A stretch of DNA of 64,000 bases, taken from assembly GCA_932294295.1 (NCBI GenBank), contig OW028583.1:3966501-4030500 (forward strand), in the 5' to 3' direction. This DNA comes from Alitta virens. Taxonomy: Eukaryota; Annelida; Polychaeta; Phyllodocida; Nereididae. The position numbers and the translations under genes were made by a program. The notes under the pieces are model-generated. The model had not been told where the DNA came from. It saw only the letters and a list, made by a program, of their open reading frames with translations, and did not search any database. Shown here piece after piece: positions 44,801 to 56,568 of this stretch; the first letter of the stretch is position 1, and every line of letters begins with the position of its first letter.

Positions 44801-47800
44801 GAAAAATAAATAAATCGGTAAAACTCTATTTATTAGGAATTCAAGAAGTCACTGTATTTAACGGTATGCTCATAATGGTTGTTTTCAGGTAAACTTGATC
44901 AAACGGTGCCACAATTATAGCGATTAAAGTTTGACACCTGCCTCTCAATGGTTGTCTCATGAATTTATGTGTAATATGCACCATACTTCTTACAGCAGTT
45001 TTCGAGGGGGCATCGGCAGTTTTCGAGGGGGCATCGCTCACTGATTCTTCATAACAACGTTAAGCGACAGATCAAAAAGAAGATAAGGCGATGTTTATGT
45101 CATTAAATTGACGTTATGACCCTCAGTTTTACCCCATTTGGCACATGTTTACCCCACAACACCAAATGGACCTATGCTATTTTCAAATTCTTCTAGACTG
45201 CCACTGGGCCAGATGATCACTTAATATGTGGGTTAATGACCTCACACATGTTGGACCTGTGGTTTCACCCTCTCCTAATCTAACTTTCTAACCGTCTTTA
45301 AAGGGTGTTCTGATGGTCCAGTCAGCGATGCCCCTTCGACAACGACTGTATTGCTATCATTCTGTGAGCGTACCTCATATTTGGCTTTTATGTGGGGTAC
45401 CAGGCAACCGAGCTTTGGAGCGGAAGCATTGTTGTAACAACGTCGCACAATGGCCACCATATTCGTCTCGTAAAGAGCTTGAACCAGGGCTGAGAGGGCA
45501 ACACCAGCAGCCTGAAATTTAAAAAATAAAAGTACAATAAAAATAATATATAATTTCATTTTCATATTGAAAACCGAATATCAAAAGTTGATACATTAGC
45601 GTGTACAAAAAACAAAACCAAGATATCATATTTGATCTATCTTCTTACAAAAGGAAGATTAAACCTATATTTTTTGTATTTTCGCTATAAATCAGAAATA
45701 TTATTAATTTTCAATAAATTTTATTTGGATAAACGCATGGCTTTTGCCTCATTATACACATAACAGTATACATTGTATTTCACTTAGGGGAACAAGTTGA
45801 AGACACCTGCTGAGTCCTGCTCTTGGCAAAACATTACATTTATAAGAATAATTAAATACAATAACTTTCTTTTTAATCTGTAGATGAACACTATGCTCTA
45901 TTTCCTGACACAGTACAATTCAGGAATTGACAGATATCACCAGCATATTCAACGTACAATGCAAATAAAATTAATAAATGGATCTCTTTGTATTCAAACT
46001 GTCAAGTCCATCAGGGCTTCAGAGTCAGAGTCGGGAGTCGAGGAGTAGGAGGGTTTTGGCGTGCGGGGTCCGAGTCGGAGTTGAAAAAAAAAACTCTGCC
46101 GACTCCTGACTCCTCAAACATTTCACTGTGTGGCTGTGGTCACAAGAACTGCATGGCTCTCTGGGCAGTATAGCAGATGTATTATGTATCTCATTTCCCA
46201 AATCAAAACAATGAGTCATATTATTACTTAATTAGAGAATAAAAATTGTTTACTGTACTTCATGTACTTGACATATGACCATATAGATAATAATTTTTTT
46301 TAATTTTTTTTTTTACTATATCGCTATGCGATTGCGATACAAGGAGTCGGGAGTTGGAGTCGGGAGTCGGCTGTTCTGAGTCGGGGTCGTTGTCTCTTTT
46401 ACTTGACTCCGAAGCCCTGAGTCCATAACAAAATAATTCATAATCTCACCTCGTCCCCCTTTTCACCAAACACTACCAGCGTCGAATCTCCGAGAAAATT
46501 TTGCCGTTTCACCTGAAGTATTTATCAAAAATAAGGCATCAGTTCTAAACTATTTTAGCAAGTTCGACATATATATATATTCCAATAATACCATATTAAT
46601 GCATATTAGCTTAAAATAGTAGAATTCAAAATAAATTTCCAATAGTATTTCATTCACATATGTCAATGTCAAATTGACAAGCACGAAAAAATATGACCGA
46701 AACACAGGTGGACATTTATTCTAAATCCAACTTACATTTTCAGCTTTAGTAAAACCCAAAACTTTGAAACATTTTCCGCGAGGCAGCTGCATAGCATCCT
46801 TGTCTTCTTCTCCCACTGGGACCAGAGTGCTGCCATACCTGTGACCTACCAACAGAGAGGAATCAAGCTTTAAAGAGAGTCTAGCTAGTTTTGTGCAATG
46901 GTTTCGTTAATTATTATTCAATAATTAACTGTTTAGTGAACGGTACGATGAGTGTTTCAATCACTCGAAATCTGGGAACTCGTTAGCTTTTTTGGCACTA
47001 CCAGCATTATCTGTAAAGTGCTGCCACCTGTAATTTTTTAGTAAACAACTCACTCATATATCTCATGGCTAATCAATACAGCAGGCAGACATAGCAGGTG
47101 ATCAACGTAAACTGTAGATCACTGAATACTGATGACGCACTTTTAAGCCTTCAATAGAGTCTTTTCACTGAGCAGCCCTGAATTCAACAGGACATAAGTC
47201 CTTCCTCTCCTCATATTACTCATTTTGCTTTTCAGACGTAGAAGATAATCACTGACTTATTCAATAAATATAACTTTCGCAGAAAAATAACAAAAATCAA
47301 CTGAATGATAAGGTGTCAAATATACATTAAAATGCACTAAAAATACTACTGCTTGGATGCACTTTGCTTCAGCCAATCACAGCCAAGGGCGGGAACTTTT
47401 TCAGCCAATAGAATTGCAGTATTCTGTCATAGCCACCTGGTGGAAATATTGAGAACCTTCCGTGAAAATCCACTATTGTAAACACAGAAAATGCTATTGG
47501 AAGTGGGCGTAAACCGCAACACCATAATCAGCAAATAAAGGAATCATTTTGGCAATAGTGGATTTTCACGGAAAGTTCTTTATAATTCCACCAGGTGGCT
47601 ATGATAGAATACTGCAATTCTAATGGCTGAAAAAGTTCCCGCCCTTGGCTGTGATTGGCTGAAGCCAAGTGCATCCTAGCAGCAGTATTTTTAGTGCATT
47701 TTAATGTATATTTGACATCTTATCGTTCAGTTGATTTCTGTTATTTCCCTGAGAAATTTATATTAATGGAATCAGTTATTTCTGATCTATTGTGTATGAA

Positions 47801-50800
47801 AAGCAAAATGAGTAATAAGAGGGGAAGAACAACTTATGTCTTGCTGAATTCAGGGCTGTTCAGTGAAAAGACTCTAGTAACCAAGTTAACATATGCTGAA
47901 GATTTTAGCACTAATGCGATCGAATGACGTCATAACAATCCGCCTGCTTCTTCAAAAAACATCCTTTGTGTGCCCTAAATTGGAGTGTGTGTAATCTGTA
48001 TTATCTGTGTTCTGTACCTTCAACTGTGTCAGTGATATCCACTTCAGTTTCCTCGTCATCATTCAGGTGGTAAGATGGCATCCGCTTTATGGTCGAGTCA
48101 GGGTCCTTGGCGTACACATTCTTGAAAGTTTTCGCTTTCGCTTCCTTAATCTGGAAAGATAAGGCATGATTCAACTAAATGTCATAATAATTAATTACAC
48201 TTTCAATTTACAGTGGGTTTTTATGAATGTCCTCACCAGAATGCTTGAAATTAATCATCACAAATTGTGAAGTCTACGAATCTCATGAGACCCCTCTAAA
48301 TAATTTAATTTAATATTATTCATGGTATTTGCCCGTTTGCTGATTTAATCCATAATGTGTACATGCATGAACAGATTTGTCAATTAGTAGTTATTACAGC
48401 ATATCAGGGTGGCTCAAGTTCAAATGCTAAGTTTTGTAAATAAGTCTTTTACCAAGATGCCAAAATTTCAACCCGGTTCTCAAGGTATAAAAATAGGCTA
48501 TACAAGAGGCTAGATGACCCGGAGTCATCGCATGGGAATTTATAAATTGCGTGACTTTGTTCCTATTCTAAGAAACTGTACTAAGATTTTGAGAATGCTG
48601 ATGGGAAATACTAACATTTTACGTCACATATATTTTGGTTAGTCAAGTTCCTAGAAGATGACGATTGAAGAATTATAACTTAACCCAGAAGAGGGTGACA
48701 CAAGTATGAACCACCAGACTCCTGGTGGCAATTGTAAGAAACATTTCCCCAGTAAATCACAGGAATTTTGACACATTCCCACAATTACAATGCTTTTCCA
48801 GACCGGTAAAAAAAGTTCCCACAACATTTATTCGGATTGATTCTCTTCAGAAGTGGGAACCCAGTGGGTCACCCGCCAGCTCAGGTCATGAACTTCCTTT
48901 TGTGTCCTACCTTGATATAGCCATTAATCGGAATTTGTAGGTCTGGTCCAATATCCAAGTTGCACTTCCACGGAGTTGGACGAACCTGACGTGTTTGGAA
49001 GAAACTGAGGGAAGGCAGGGCTTCCCTATAAAACAAAACCAAACAGTTCTTATCCATTACATTTCAGGAATAACTCAATTTACAAATGTGATGTTTGCGC
49101 TACTTCAGAGAGTTTTAAGGTTTTTAAGTTTAGTTTTTGTGAGAGTTCCTCTGTTATCACTTCTCATTATTTGAGCATTTCCAAGCCATCATTATTTCAT
49201 TACAGTCCACTTTCATTGATAAATATATTTTTTATCAAGGTCTGGGCGTTCTTTTTCCTCATTTCCCCCCGTAAAATTTATGCATTACCATTCCCAATCA
49301 AGCCACAAGCTAAAACCTAATCACTAGCGCCATCTGATGCATTTGCTGTATTGTCTGTCTCGAAACGAGCAGCGGGCGGACGGATTAAGGCTTTACGTCT
49401 TATATTTCTGCACCTGATGGGCTGACTAAGACAGGCAGGGACCATGGCAATGAGATGAGGAATGATGGATGAAACAGCCATCCAACTTAGGCTCGTCGCG
49501 CAATCGAACCCAGGACCCCGCAGTTGGCTTGGTCCACACCCTGTGTGTATCGGAGTGCCCCCTGTGGGCAACACCTTGAGCAATCATCGACTTAAATGTT
49601 TTGGCACAATACATGTTACATAACAAACTTCTAGCTTAATCGTTACTTACGCAAATGAATAGGAAGCACCATTGACTTCCTGAATGATCCGTTGCAGGAA
49701 TTTTTCCCCCCTTTTCTGCTGCGCTGTCTTGGATTTTCCATCTGAACCAGAACTAGACGGCCTGGCGTCTCCATTGCCGTCCTCGTCATCATCGTCCAGG
49801 TCAGGCCCACTGAAAGCAAAACAAGTCAAGAGAATTTTCATACAGTTACCATGCAAATATAAGTATACGTACATTCATTGGTGACATTAAACCAGGGCTT
49901 CAGAGTCGGAGTCGAGGATTCGGAGGGTTTTGGGTGGAATTGGGGTCGGATTCGAAAAAAATCTGCCGACTCCTGACTCCTAAAATATTTAACCTTTTGG
50001 CTGTGGTCACAAGAACTGCATGGCACTCTGGGCAGTGTAGCAGATGCATTATGTATCTCATTTCCAAAATCAAAACAATGAGTCATTTTATTAATTAATT
50101 AGAGAATAAAAATTGTGTACTGTACTTCATGTAGTTCATATATGACCATACACATAATAAGTTTTTTTTAACTATTCGCTATTCGATTGTGATACAAGGA
50201 GTCGGGAGTCTGAGTCAGGAGTCGGCTGTTCTGAGGTACAAAGAGGCGGGAGTCAGAGTCGTTGTCTCTTTTACCTGACTCCGAAGCTCTTCATTAAACT
50301 GTGACTCATAACTGCAAATCATGCTTCACTTAGACTGTTTTCCTATTGTTCTGAGTGGGCAATAACCAACGAAAATGTTAGTTACCTCCCTCCCGAGTGC
50401 AAACTGAATTTGTTTTGCGTAATAAAGGCATTAAAACAAAACAAACAATAAAACAAATTAGTAAATATGTTTAATGGAGTATAAGTTAGTTATATCCCTC
50501 ATAGTCGGGAGTTAACTAACATTTTTGTTGGTTATATCCCGACGCGGAAGGCAGAGGGACTGTTTGTTAACTCCTATTCGGAATATAACTAATATGTATA
50601 CCTCTAAGCATCTCCGACATATTAACTTTCCGAAACTTCATCAGCGCAACAGCATATTACTTACATGACATTTAGCTCAATCTCGTGCTCCTTGAAACTC
50701 CCCATGATGTCCTCCAACTGGTCATCTGTGAACGGACCTCCGAGGTCCGAGAATAGGATCAGGCGTTTTGAAGCAAAACCACGTTTACCCCTAAAACAAA

Positions 50801-53800
50801 AAAGAGAAATAAAGTCTCGGTTACAGCGACTTGAAGGACATCTTGGTTCTGTAGTGAATCTAAAAACATCATTATAATGAGATAGAACAAATCAATGCTG
50901 CACTTCCTTAGTCTGTCTAAATAACTAACAAAATAAAGAGAAAAAAGAAAACAAGCCAATAAATGAATAAAAATAAAATAAAAATGGATAAAACAGTAAC
51001 TGTAGACCACTGGTAGAGGTACTTTTGCGCTGTTCTTGCCTGTCGGCACTACACAGCCCGACTCAATATTATTATTGATATGTTTACATGAAATACGCGT
51101 TTTTATTGATATGTATTTGTGTGGTTTTTTTCCTTGTATCTTTCATGTATTTTGATTTTTTATATTTTTTACTGTACGACAAATAGGTCAAATTTGACAT
51201 AAAAAAGTGTCAATAAAATTTATCTATCTATCTAGTCAGAAATACTTACTGTATGCTTTTCATTAGATGATCAACAGCAATCACAACTGCATCCAGAACT
51301 TGAATAAGTTAAGGGCAAAAAGTCTAACAAACATTTAGGGCATTATATCCGTGAATAGTAAAACCCCACGATAATCTAGGATCGTGATATACAGCTGACA
51401 CAGGTAGTGGTAGTGTTCCAGCTAGGATTTGAATTGGGCATAGTGCACAAGAATATTGGGGCGCCCAGCTAGTTGAGCAATAATAATAAGAACGGTCTTC
51501 ACACTTAATTTCAGGCATGGCGCTGAGAAAATCGGGCATGGCGCTGACATAATCAGGCATGGTGCTGAAAAATCGGGCATGGCGCTGACATAATCAGGCA
51601 TGGCGCTGGCAAAATCGGGCATGGCGCTGACAAAATCAGGCACGGTGCTGGCAAAATCAGGCATGGCGCTGACAAAATCGGGCATGGCGCTGGCAAAATC
51701 AGACATGGTGCTGATAAAATCGGGAATGGCGCTGACAAAATCGGGAATGGCGCTGACAAAATCGGGAATGGCGCTGACAAAATCGGGCATGGCAAAAGGG
51801 GGGGGCAGGCATGGTGCGCGCAGTGCCATGCTCAAATGGCCTACACTGGTGGTACCACTGCTTTATATGTGATATTGAAATATATATAGATATATATAAC
51901 TGACCAGACTTTAAAAAGAATAAACTTGAAACTTAAACTATTCAGCTACTGTTATACTCTTCATTTTACAGTTGATGTCAGGTAGTCATGCGCAAATTCA
52001 AGCAAGGATACAGTCGGCAGAGTTGTCCGTAGAAGCCACTTCATTATCCAAATACTGCATGAGCTGCCAATCGACCATTCCCAGCGGTCTTGCCACGGCA
52101 ATATTCTCATAGCTCTCTCCGTCCGCCAGGTCATTCGCCGTCTCGTCCGTGCCGAAAAGGATTAAGGCCACTTCATCTTTAGATTCAGAAAACAACTGCA
52201 AAAATGTAAATAAAAATAAATACAGAGATTGCGATAACATGCATTAAAATCAGGCAAAACCCAGTTACGAATTATACTATGATAAAATCTATCATATTGA
52301 CGGGTCCAGCCAAAGTAATCAGAGCCATGGGCAACTAACAAGATTTCAGCATTAAGCGTAAATACATAAATATATGTATTTGTATTACAATTATCGACGC
52401 CTGTTAGGTTTAAATCATCTGGGACTATGTTCAATGAGCAGGCTTTTTGTGTAAAAACAATTGTCTAATTTAAGTAATTTTTTACAATATCTGTAAGAAC
52501 TACATTGCCAGTGCCCTAGATCAGGTCAATGGAAACTTTGCCAATTAGACTGCTCTTGATTGTCTCAGCATGGTTATTATATTAACCACTGAACGTTTCA
52601 AGTCTGACCTTAGGTCTTTCTCAAGGGCCAACACTGCCAATGTTTAACATGCATTTTATTTTTACTCGTTTTACATGTTTTTTATACTGGGCCATATGTA
52701 TGAAAAACTCCTAGGAGACTACATAACCCAGTGGAAATATATTAATAAATATTTCTTTGTCACAATTTTAAATTAATTCAGCTTCTGAAAGGTACATCTG
52801 AGGGTACAAAATGTATCAGGCATGCGAAAACTCATTTCCACCACTGCGTAGTCAATAATTCTAAAACCGCATGCATTGGTTGAATCCTTAAAGATGTAGC
52901 ATATCAAGCAAACTGAACTTGTAAGTTTTACCTTTCTTTGCAAGATCATTTTAATGGCAGCAATAGAAGTCTCCAGAAACGTCTGCTCACCAGGGGGAGC
53001 TTGGTTCATGCTCGACCCCACATCCAGTACTATGGCAATGGCCTCCTGCAAAAACAAACCAGGCCATTCTTAAAAATATTCCTGTTGCGGGATAAGCGAC
53101 CGTATGGAACATATCAACGCGTATGAAACATTTCCCCCCCCCCCTTTTTTTTTAATATATATATATTTTTTATTCAAGTTGTTTCCAGGTCTATTCTTAT
53201 GGTAGCGTGGGTACCTGCCGGTTAGTTTAATATCAATTATAATTGGTAAAAGATTATTCCGAGGTAAAAAAAAAATTCCCACCTACCTGATGGGTTTTTC
53301 AAGTGTCATGTAACCCGCAATGGAAATTTTTTTTAAGGCTGGCCCCATTGTAGATTTATATTCTTACTCATTTGCCCATCTAAAGCTTTTGATTTAGTCA
53401 CTTTTTTTTTCCAACTTTTCAGACCACTGGTATACACTTCACAGCTACCGATTGCCTAACCCACCGACAGAATCATATAAATTAATGCCGGCAGCCATCT
53501 TGGTTCTGTTCTATTTAAAACGCTATCTCCTCCCTGGATAATCCTTTTATATCCTTCCCACTTAGCCAGGACCTTCTACGCGTATTTCTTAAGGGAGCTA
53601 AGGTCCGGTTTCCTTCCTAAACCTAAATTTGTTGTTTTATTTTCCGTTTTAAATTAAATTAAAAACCAGAAAGAGGCTGACCCCTCCCCCCCTAACGACG
53701 AAATTTGCTGTCTTTTTAAACTTATTGTGTAAATCCATTTTATATTCATTGTACATTGTAACAGGTTTTGCTAGTTATAATTATTACTCATTCGCATACC

Positions 53801-56568
53801 TATTTTTTCGTTTTTGACCAGTTTTTTTTTTATAGATCTAGGTATACGGCTGTCGATTACCTCATTTAGATAATTGTTATTTAAAAATTAATATATTTTT
53901 CAATTTTATATACGAGTTTTAGAGGGCATCCACGTCGTTTTTTTTTTTAAAGAACTTAGTGGATGTCTCCTGACCAAAGGTAGAGGATATACATTCTCTC
54001 ATTTATCCGCACAGTTGGCTAAGGGGCAAAGGTGTGCGGATAACTAAGGATTGACTGTTCTTGTATTTTTACTTTTTAGGAAAAAGTGCAGTATAGCGGA
54101 CCAAAATTATTGACCATATTTAGCGAGCCTCATTGCCAGGCCTATGACGTTAAATGCTTGAATTCAATGAGTGACTTCACAAACTAACAGCGGTGCTGAG
54201 ACAAGAACGCAAGTTTATCATAGTTTATTTTCTTTTTTTTTTGGGGGGGGCCCCCAAAACCCCCGCTACTCTACACAAATGTATTATTATTGTGTGCCAG
54301 CACAAAATTTGGTCAAAAATGCAGATTATTTTTATGTTTCATGGACGCCAAATATGGTCAATAATTTGGGTCCGCAATACTGCACTAAACCCACATTTTT
54401 TTTAATATTATTATTTACTTCTTATATTATATGTAATAACGCACATTTTTTCATTTGTTTCATGTAATTTGCTGGGTTTTTTTTTGTGAATGTCACATTG
54501 GTCAAAATGAATTCTCTCTCTTCTCTCTCTCTCCCTCTACATATATCTAAAGAGGTTAATTTTATGCACCGCTATAAGGTGTGAAAATATTTGTTTGCAG
54601 TTGGCTTGTTGTAGTCATTCCTGTCACTAATGTTTGACTGATGCATTATTATGATTATAGCTGCATTATGATAATTCATATATACACAATATATAATTCA
54701 TATGTAATATATATTATACAATTGCTCCATATAATGTTGTATTTATTGTAGATTTACCAATACACAGTACCCAAATATGGTCTGATGTAAATAAACCTGT
54801 TAAATAGGGATGTCATCGATACAGCCGATATCGATACATCGGAAGGATATTCGTATCGATAAATGTTTAGATTAGACTAATTCTTTATCGATATAACAGT
54901 TGACGAATAATCTTAAAATGATGACGTTCGCGCTAGTCATCCACATTGTTATGATGATGCCATATCACATCAGGGAGCCAGTGTAAGCGACTGCAGCGCC
55001 CCTGGAGGTCTCGTTCTTTAAAAGTGAAATACATATATCGAAACCTTGTTCTAATTGTGTGTATTGGTTATTTACTGGAATGACAAATTTATACTTGTTC
55101 TGAATTATGAACCATTTATGTCTCTGTGAGGTCACAAAAATGCAAGTTAATCATTAAATATTATCAGTGGAAGAATCTGTCGTTTTTCGAAAAATATTGG
55201 ATATCGAACAAAAATATTCTTGATAATCATATCGAAAAATATAGCTTTTCAATGACATCCCTACTATGAAACCTTCAATGAAACCCTTATTTGTCCACAT
55301 CATATGCAACAGTTAATGTTGTCAGATGCGGCATTCTTTTAGGGCTTTAAATACATACTTTATAAATACTTTACAGAGTTACTTCAACTTATGTAATCAC
55401 TTTATCTCGGCCACAGGGATTTGCTGGGGTCATTCTGACAAAAAGTTGACGTGATAGGAGCGACACTGATTTTTTCTCTCGTTAGTATGAATGGCATGGT
55501 TCTGTAAATTTCAGTTGCGACTTAGGTGAACTCACATTGGCTTCGCAAGTCACTTCGTTTCGCAACTTCTCAACTTTGATAGCAAATATTTACCTTAAAC
55601 TGCGAGACTGCTTGTGTGCTTTCTACCGTGTACTGACATAATTGTTTTTACTTGTTCGCACCACTTATAAATACGCAATTAAAAATCTTTCTTTTTCTAA
55701 ATAGTGATATCCGACCACGAAGAATGATTTGTTTTGAACTTTCGTGCTCTTAGAAATCTCGCTAGGTGGTTGTGTGGTAAGAACAATCACGCCACCTAGC
55801 GAGATTCAACGATTGAAATATTTTGGAAGCTATCAATTAAACTTGACATCAGTTCCCATCAGTTTGTGTGATCAGTCTATGCGAAAGGCCCCAAAGTGAA
55901 AAGTTGTGAACCCAACAAATGCCCAATGTGATCATTGTGAACCCAATGTGAGCTCACCTAATTTAAAAATTGCTGGGGAGGGTTACAAGGGCTAGGATAC
56001 TTGGAGAAATGGGGGCTGTGCATGATATACTCAGCAAAAAAAACATGTTAGTTTCACCGGGTTAGAGGTGCACTGATTTAATGTTACCAAAAGTTCGAAG
56101 TTGGTTTATAGGCCTATATATAATACACATGACATGTGACCTTGTTGCTACAAGGTTGACTGGCATGCCAATCTTCGGACAGAGCCAAAAAATAATAATT
56201 TTCAACTCAATTAATATTGATCACAATATAATTGTATAAATAATCTAAAATTTAAGAGGGAGAAGCTGAGAAGGGGGACAAAATCCCAAATATCCTATTA
56301 TCGCCCGTATATTTACACCAGGCCTATCAACCTACAACATTGTTTTATAGCCCCAATGTCACAATTTTTGTTACTAAACCTATGAAATGTTTTTTACCCA
56401 CTGTGTTGGATTTTTTTTTACTGTAAACTGCATCCTGGGCAAAATTTCAATGGCGCGAAAACTTGTGCAGCTAGACATGCTTGCGCAATACACAATTCAA
56501 ATACACAAGATCAAGGGTTTTAACATCACCCACGATGTAATCAATGACTTCACCTTGGTAGATGCCAT
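38879..56568 (-). CDS. XRCC5: Ku80, Ku heterodimer large subunit (complete, 20 coding exons)
   Basis: Nuclear DNA-end-binding subunit that pairs with Ku70 and starts non-homologous end joining. Exons (minus, in order): 56568-56554, 53045-52932, 52195-52012, 51298-51250, 50790-50665, 49809-49651, 49025-48911, 48150-48018, 46845-46736, 46512-46450, 45511-45374, 44649-44538, 44241-44181, 43725-43647, 43055-42868, 42153-42060, 41762-41690, 41048-40936, 40300-40204, 39036-38879. All junctions are GT-AG with matching phase: 2181 bp, 726 residues (human is about 732). N-terminal vWA-like domain ~6-235 (AIAIVLDVGSSM, DEVALILFGTDE, RLILFSDLGGPF), with an acidic insert near 165-176. The Ku core barrel ~240-440 includes YHLNDDEETEVD, RYGSTLVPVGEED, GKCFKVLGF, MVAIVRRCYNNASAPKLG and CLFYNELPFAEDLR. 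The C-terminal arm has EAQLNAVDELIDTMDL and CLQHRALHPDEPLPE. A helical C-terminal domain ~585-680 follows. The protein ends in the acidic motif EDDEDDLLDQLE, resembling the vertebrate DNA-PKcs-binding tail. Only the 15 bp first exon (MASTK) rests on phase and context rather than homology. Confidence 0.95.
39780..40090 (-). repeat. Dispersed ~300 bp repeat, copy 3
   Basis: Minus-strand match to 24640-24990 in Ku80 intron 19, including CACTTTTGACCTATAGTCAT and GTTTCCAGGGACCCTG on the plus strand. Confidence 0.55.
40591..40905 (+). mobile_element. MITE-1 copy 31 bp from a Ku80 splice donor
   Basis: GTGGATTTTCACAG to CAGTGGAAAGAC, flanked by TA on both sides; 315 bp, in Ku80 intron 18. The right end is about 30 bp from the exon 18 edge at 40936. 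Confidence 0.8.
43900..44085 (+). mobile_element. LINE 3' tail with TGTC tetramer end
   Basis: GGGGGCCCTCACAATAACG, CTGACTTAGCAAGGGTC, CTGGCTTAAATAAAAATCAT and a (TGTC)n end, in Ku80 intron 13: the layout of a non-LTR retrotransposon 3'UTR. No coding part remains. Confidence 0.5.
44690..44790 (-). mobile_element. SINE family B tail fragment
   Basis: Stem-loop-tailed subtype in Ku80 intron 11: GTGCAGCCCTCTAAGGCAAA, TTCTTGCCGCTATCGATGG, GTCCACCCATGTTACAC on the plus strand. Confidence 0.7.
44993..45348. mobile_element. MITE-2 copy 25 bp from a Ku80 splice donor
   Basis: CAGCAGTTTTCGAGGGGGC to GCCCCTTCGACAACGACTG, flanked by TA. The left terminal repeat is itself duplicated in tandem (second start near 45017). 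Its right end is 25 bp from the exon 11 edge at 45374. Confidence 0.8.
46012..46419. mobile_element. hAT-like MITE (CAGGGCTTCAGAGTC ends), copy 1
   Basis: CAGGGCTTCAGAGTCAGAGTC-like left end and GACTCCGAAGCCCTG right end; flanks share AGTCCAT, close to the 8 bp hAT duplication. Arms are full of GAGTCGGGAGTCGG. Ku80 intron 10. Confidence 0.75.
47157..47473 (-). mobile_element. MITE-1 copy, left member of inverted pair
   Basis: GAGTCTTTTCACTG to CGTGAAAATCCAC, flanked by TA; minus orientation. Ku80 intron 8. Confidence 0.8.
47558..47874 (+). mobile_element. MITE-1 copy, right member of inverted pair
   Basis: GTGGATTTTCACGG to CAGTGAAAAGACTC, flanked by TA; plus orientation. 84 bp separates it from the inverted copy at 47157-47473. 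Confidence 0.8.
49378..49540 (-). mobile_element. tRNA-Gly-like SINE (family A)
   Basis: Family A copy in Ku80 intron 6 with body and B-box region (CAATCGAACCCAGGACCCC on the plus strand). The A-box end is cut short. Confidence 0.7.
49893..50291. mobile_element. hAT-like MITE, copy 2, with perfect 8 bp duplication
   Basis: Starts CAGGGCTTCAGAGTCGGAG and ends GACTCCGAAGCTCTT. CATTAAAC lies immediately on both sides (49885-49892, 50292-50299), the hAT hallmark. Ku80 intron 5. Confidence 0.85.
51060..51236 (+). mobile_element. Possible retroposon 3' tail ending in TCTA repeats
   Basis: AT-rich non-coding sequence ending GTCAATAAAATTTATCTATC, 4 bp upstream of the Ku80 exon 4 donor region; the tail type resembles RTE/CR1 ends. 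Confidence 0.35.
51411..51860. mobile_element. Inverted-repeat element carrying an expanded 21 bp minisatellite
   Basis: Left end TAGTGTTCCAGCTAGG and GGGGCGCCCAGCTAGTTG match the 15186-15397 element; the right part ATGCTCAAATGGCCTA matches it too. Between them, 51514-51790 has about 13 units of GGCATGGCGCTGACAAAATCG. In Ku80 intron 3. Confidence 0.7.
53062..53344. mobile_element. PIF/Harbinger-like MITE, copy 2, abutting Ku80 exon 2
   Basis: GGCCATTCTTAAAAATATTC to TTTTTTAAGGCTGGCC, flanked by CCA on both sides (53059-53061, 53345-53347). It ends 17 bp from the exon 2 acceptor edge at 53045. Confidence 0.75.
54085..54387. mobile_element. MITE with long GTGCAGTATAGCGGACC inverted repeats, copy 1
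   Basis: GTGCAGTATAGCGGACC to GGGTCCGCAATACTGCAC; the arms continue with GACCATATTTAGC and AAATATGGTC. Ku80 intron 1. Other copies at 59835-60150 and 60658-60992. Confidence 0.75.
54807..55262. mobile_element. MITE with AGGGATGTCAT inverted repeats and TA flanks
   Basis: AGGGATGTCATCGATAC start and TTCAATGACATCCCT end. Arms hold ATCGATA motifs. ~456 bp in Ku80 intron 1. Confidence 0.7.
56452..56461 (-). promoter_or_regulatory. E2F-like site TTTTCGCGCC in Ku80 intron 1
   Basis: On the minus strand the bases read TTTTCGCGCC, a match to the E2F consensus TTTSGCGC, about 93 bp downstream of the A of the proposed Ku80 start codon and on the same strand. Such sites near starts are common in S-phase and repair genes. 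Function is inferred from the motif alone. Confidence 0.3.

Noticed and set aside
51422..51835. 137-codon MPDFVSA repeat protein
   Set aside because: Intronic 21 bp minisatellite; no start context, signal or homology supporting a protein.
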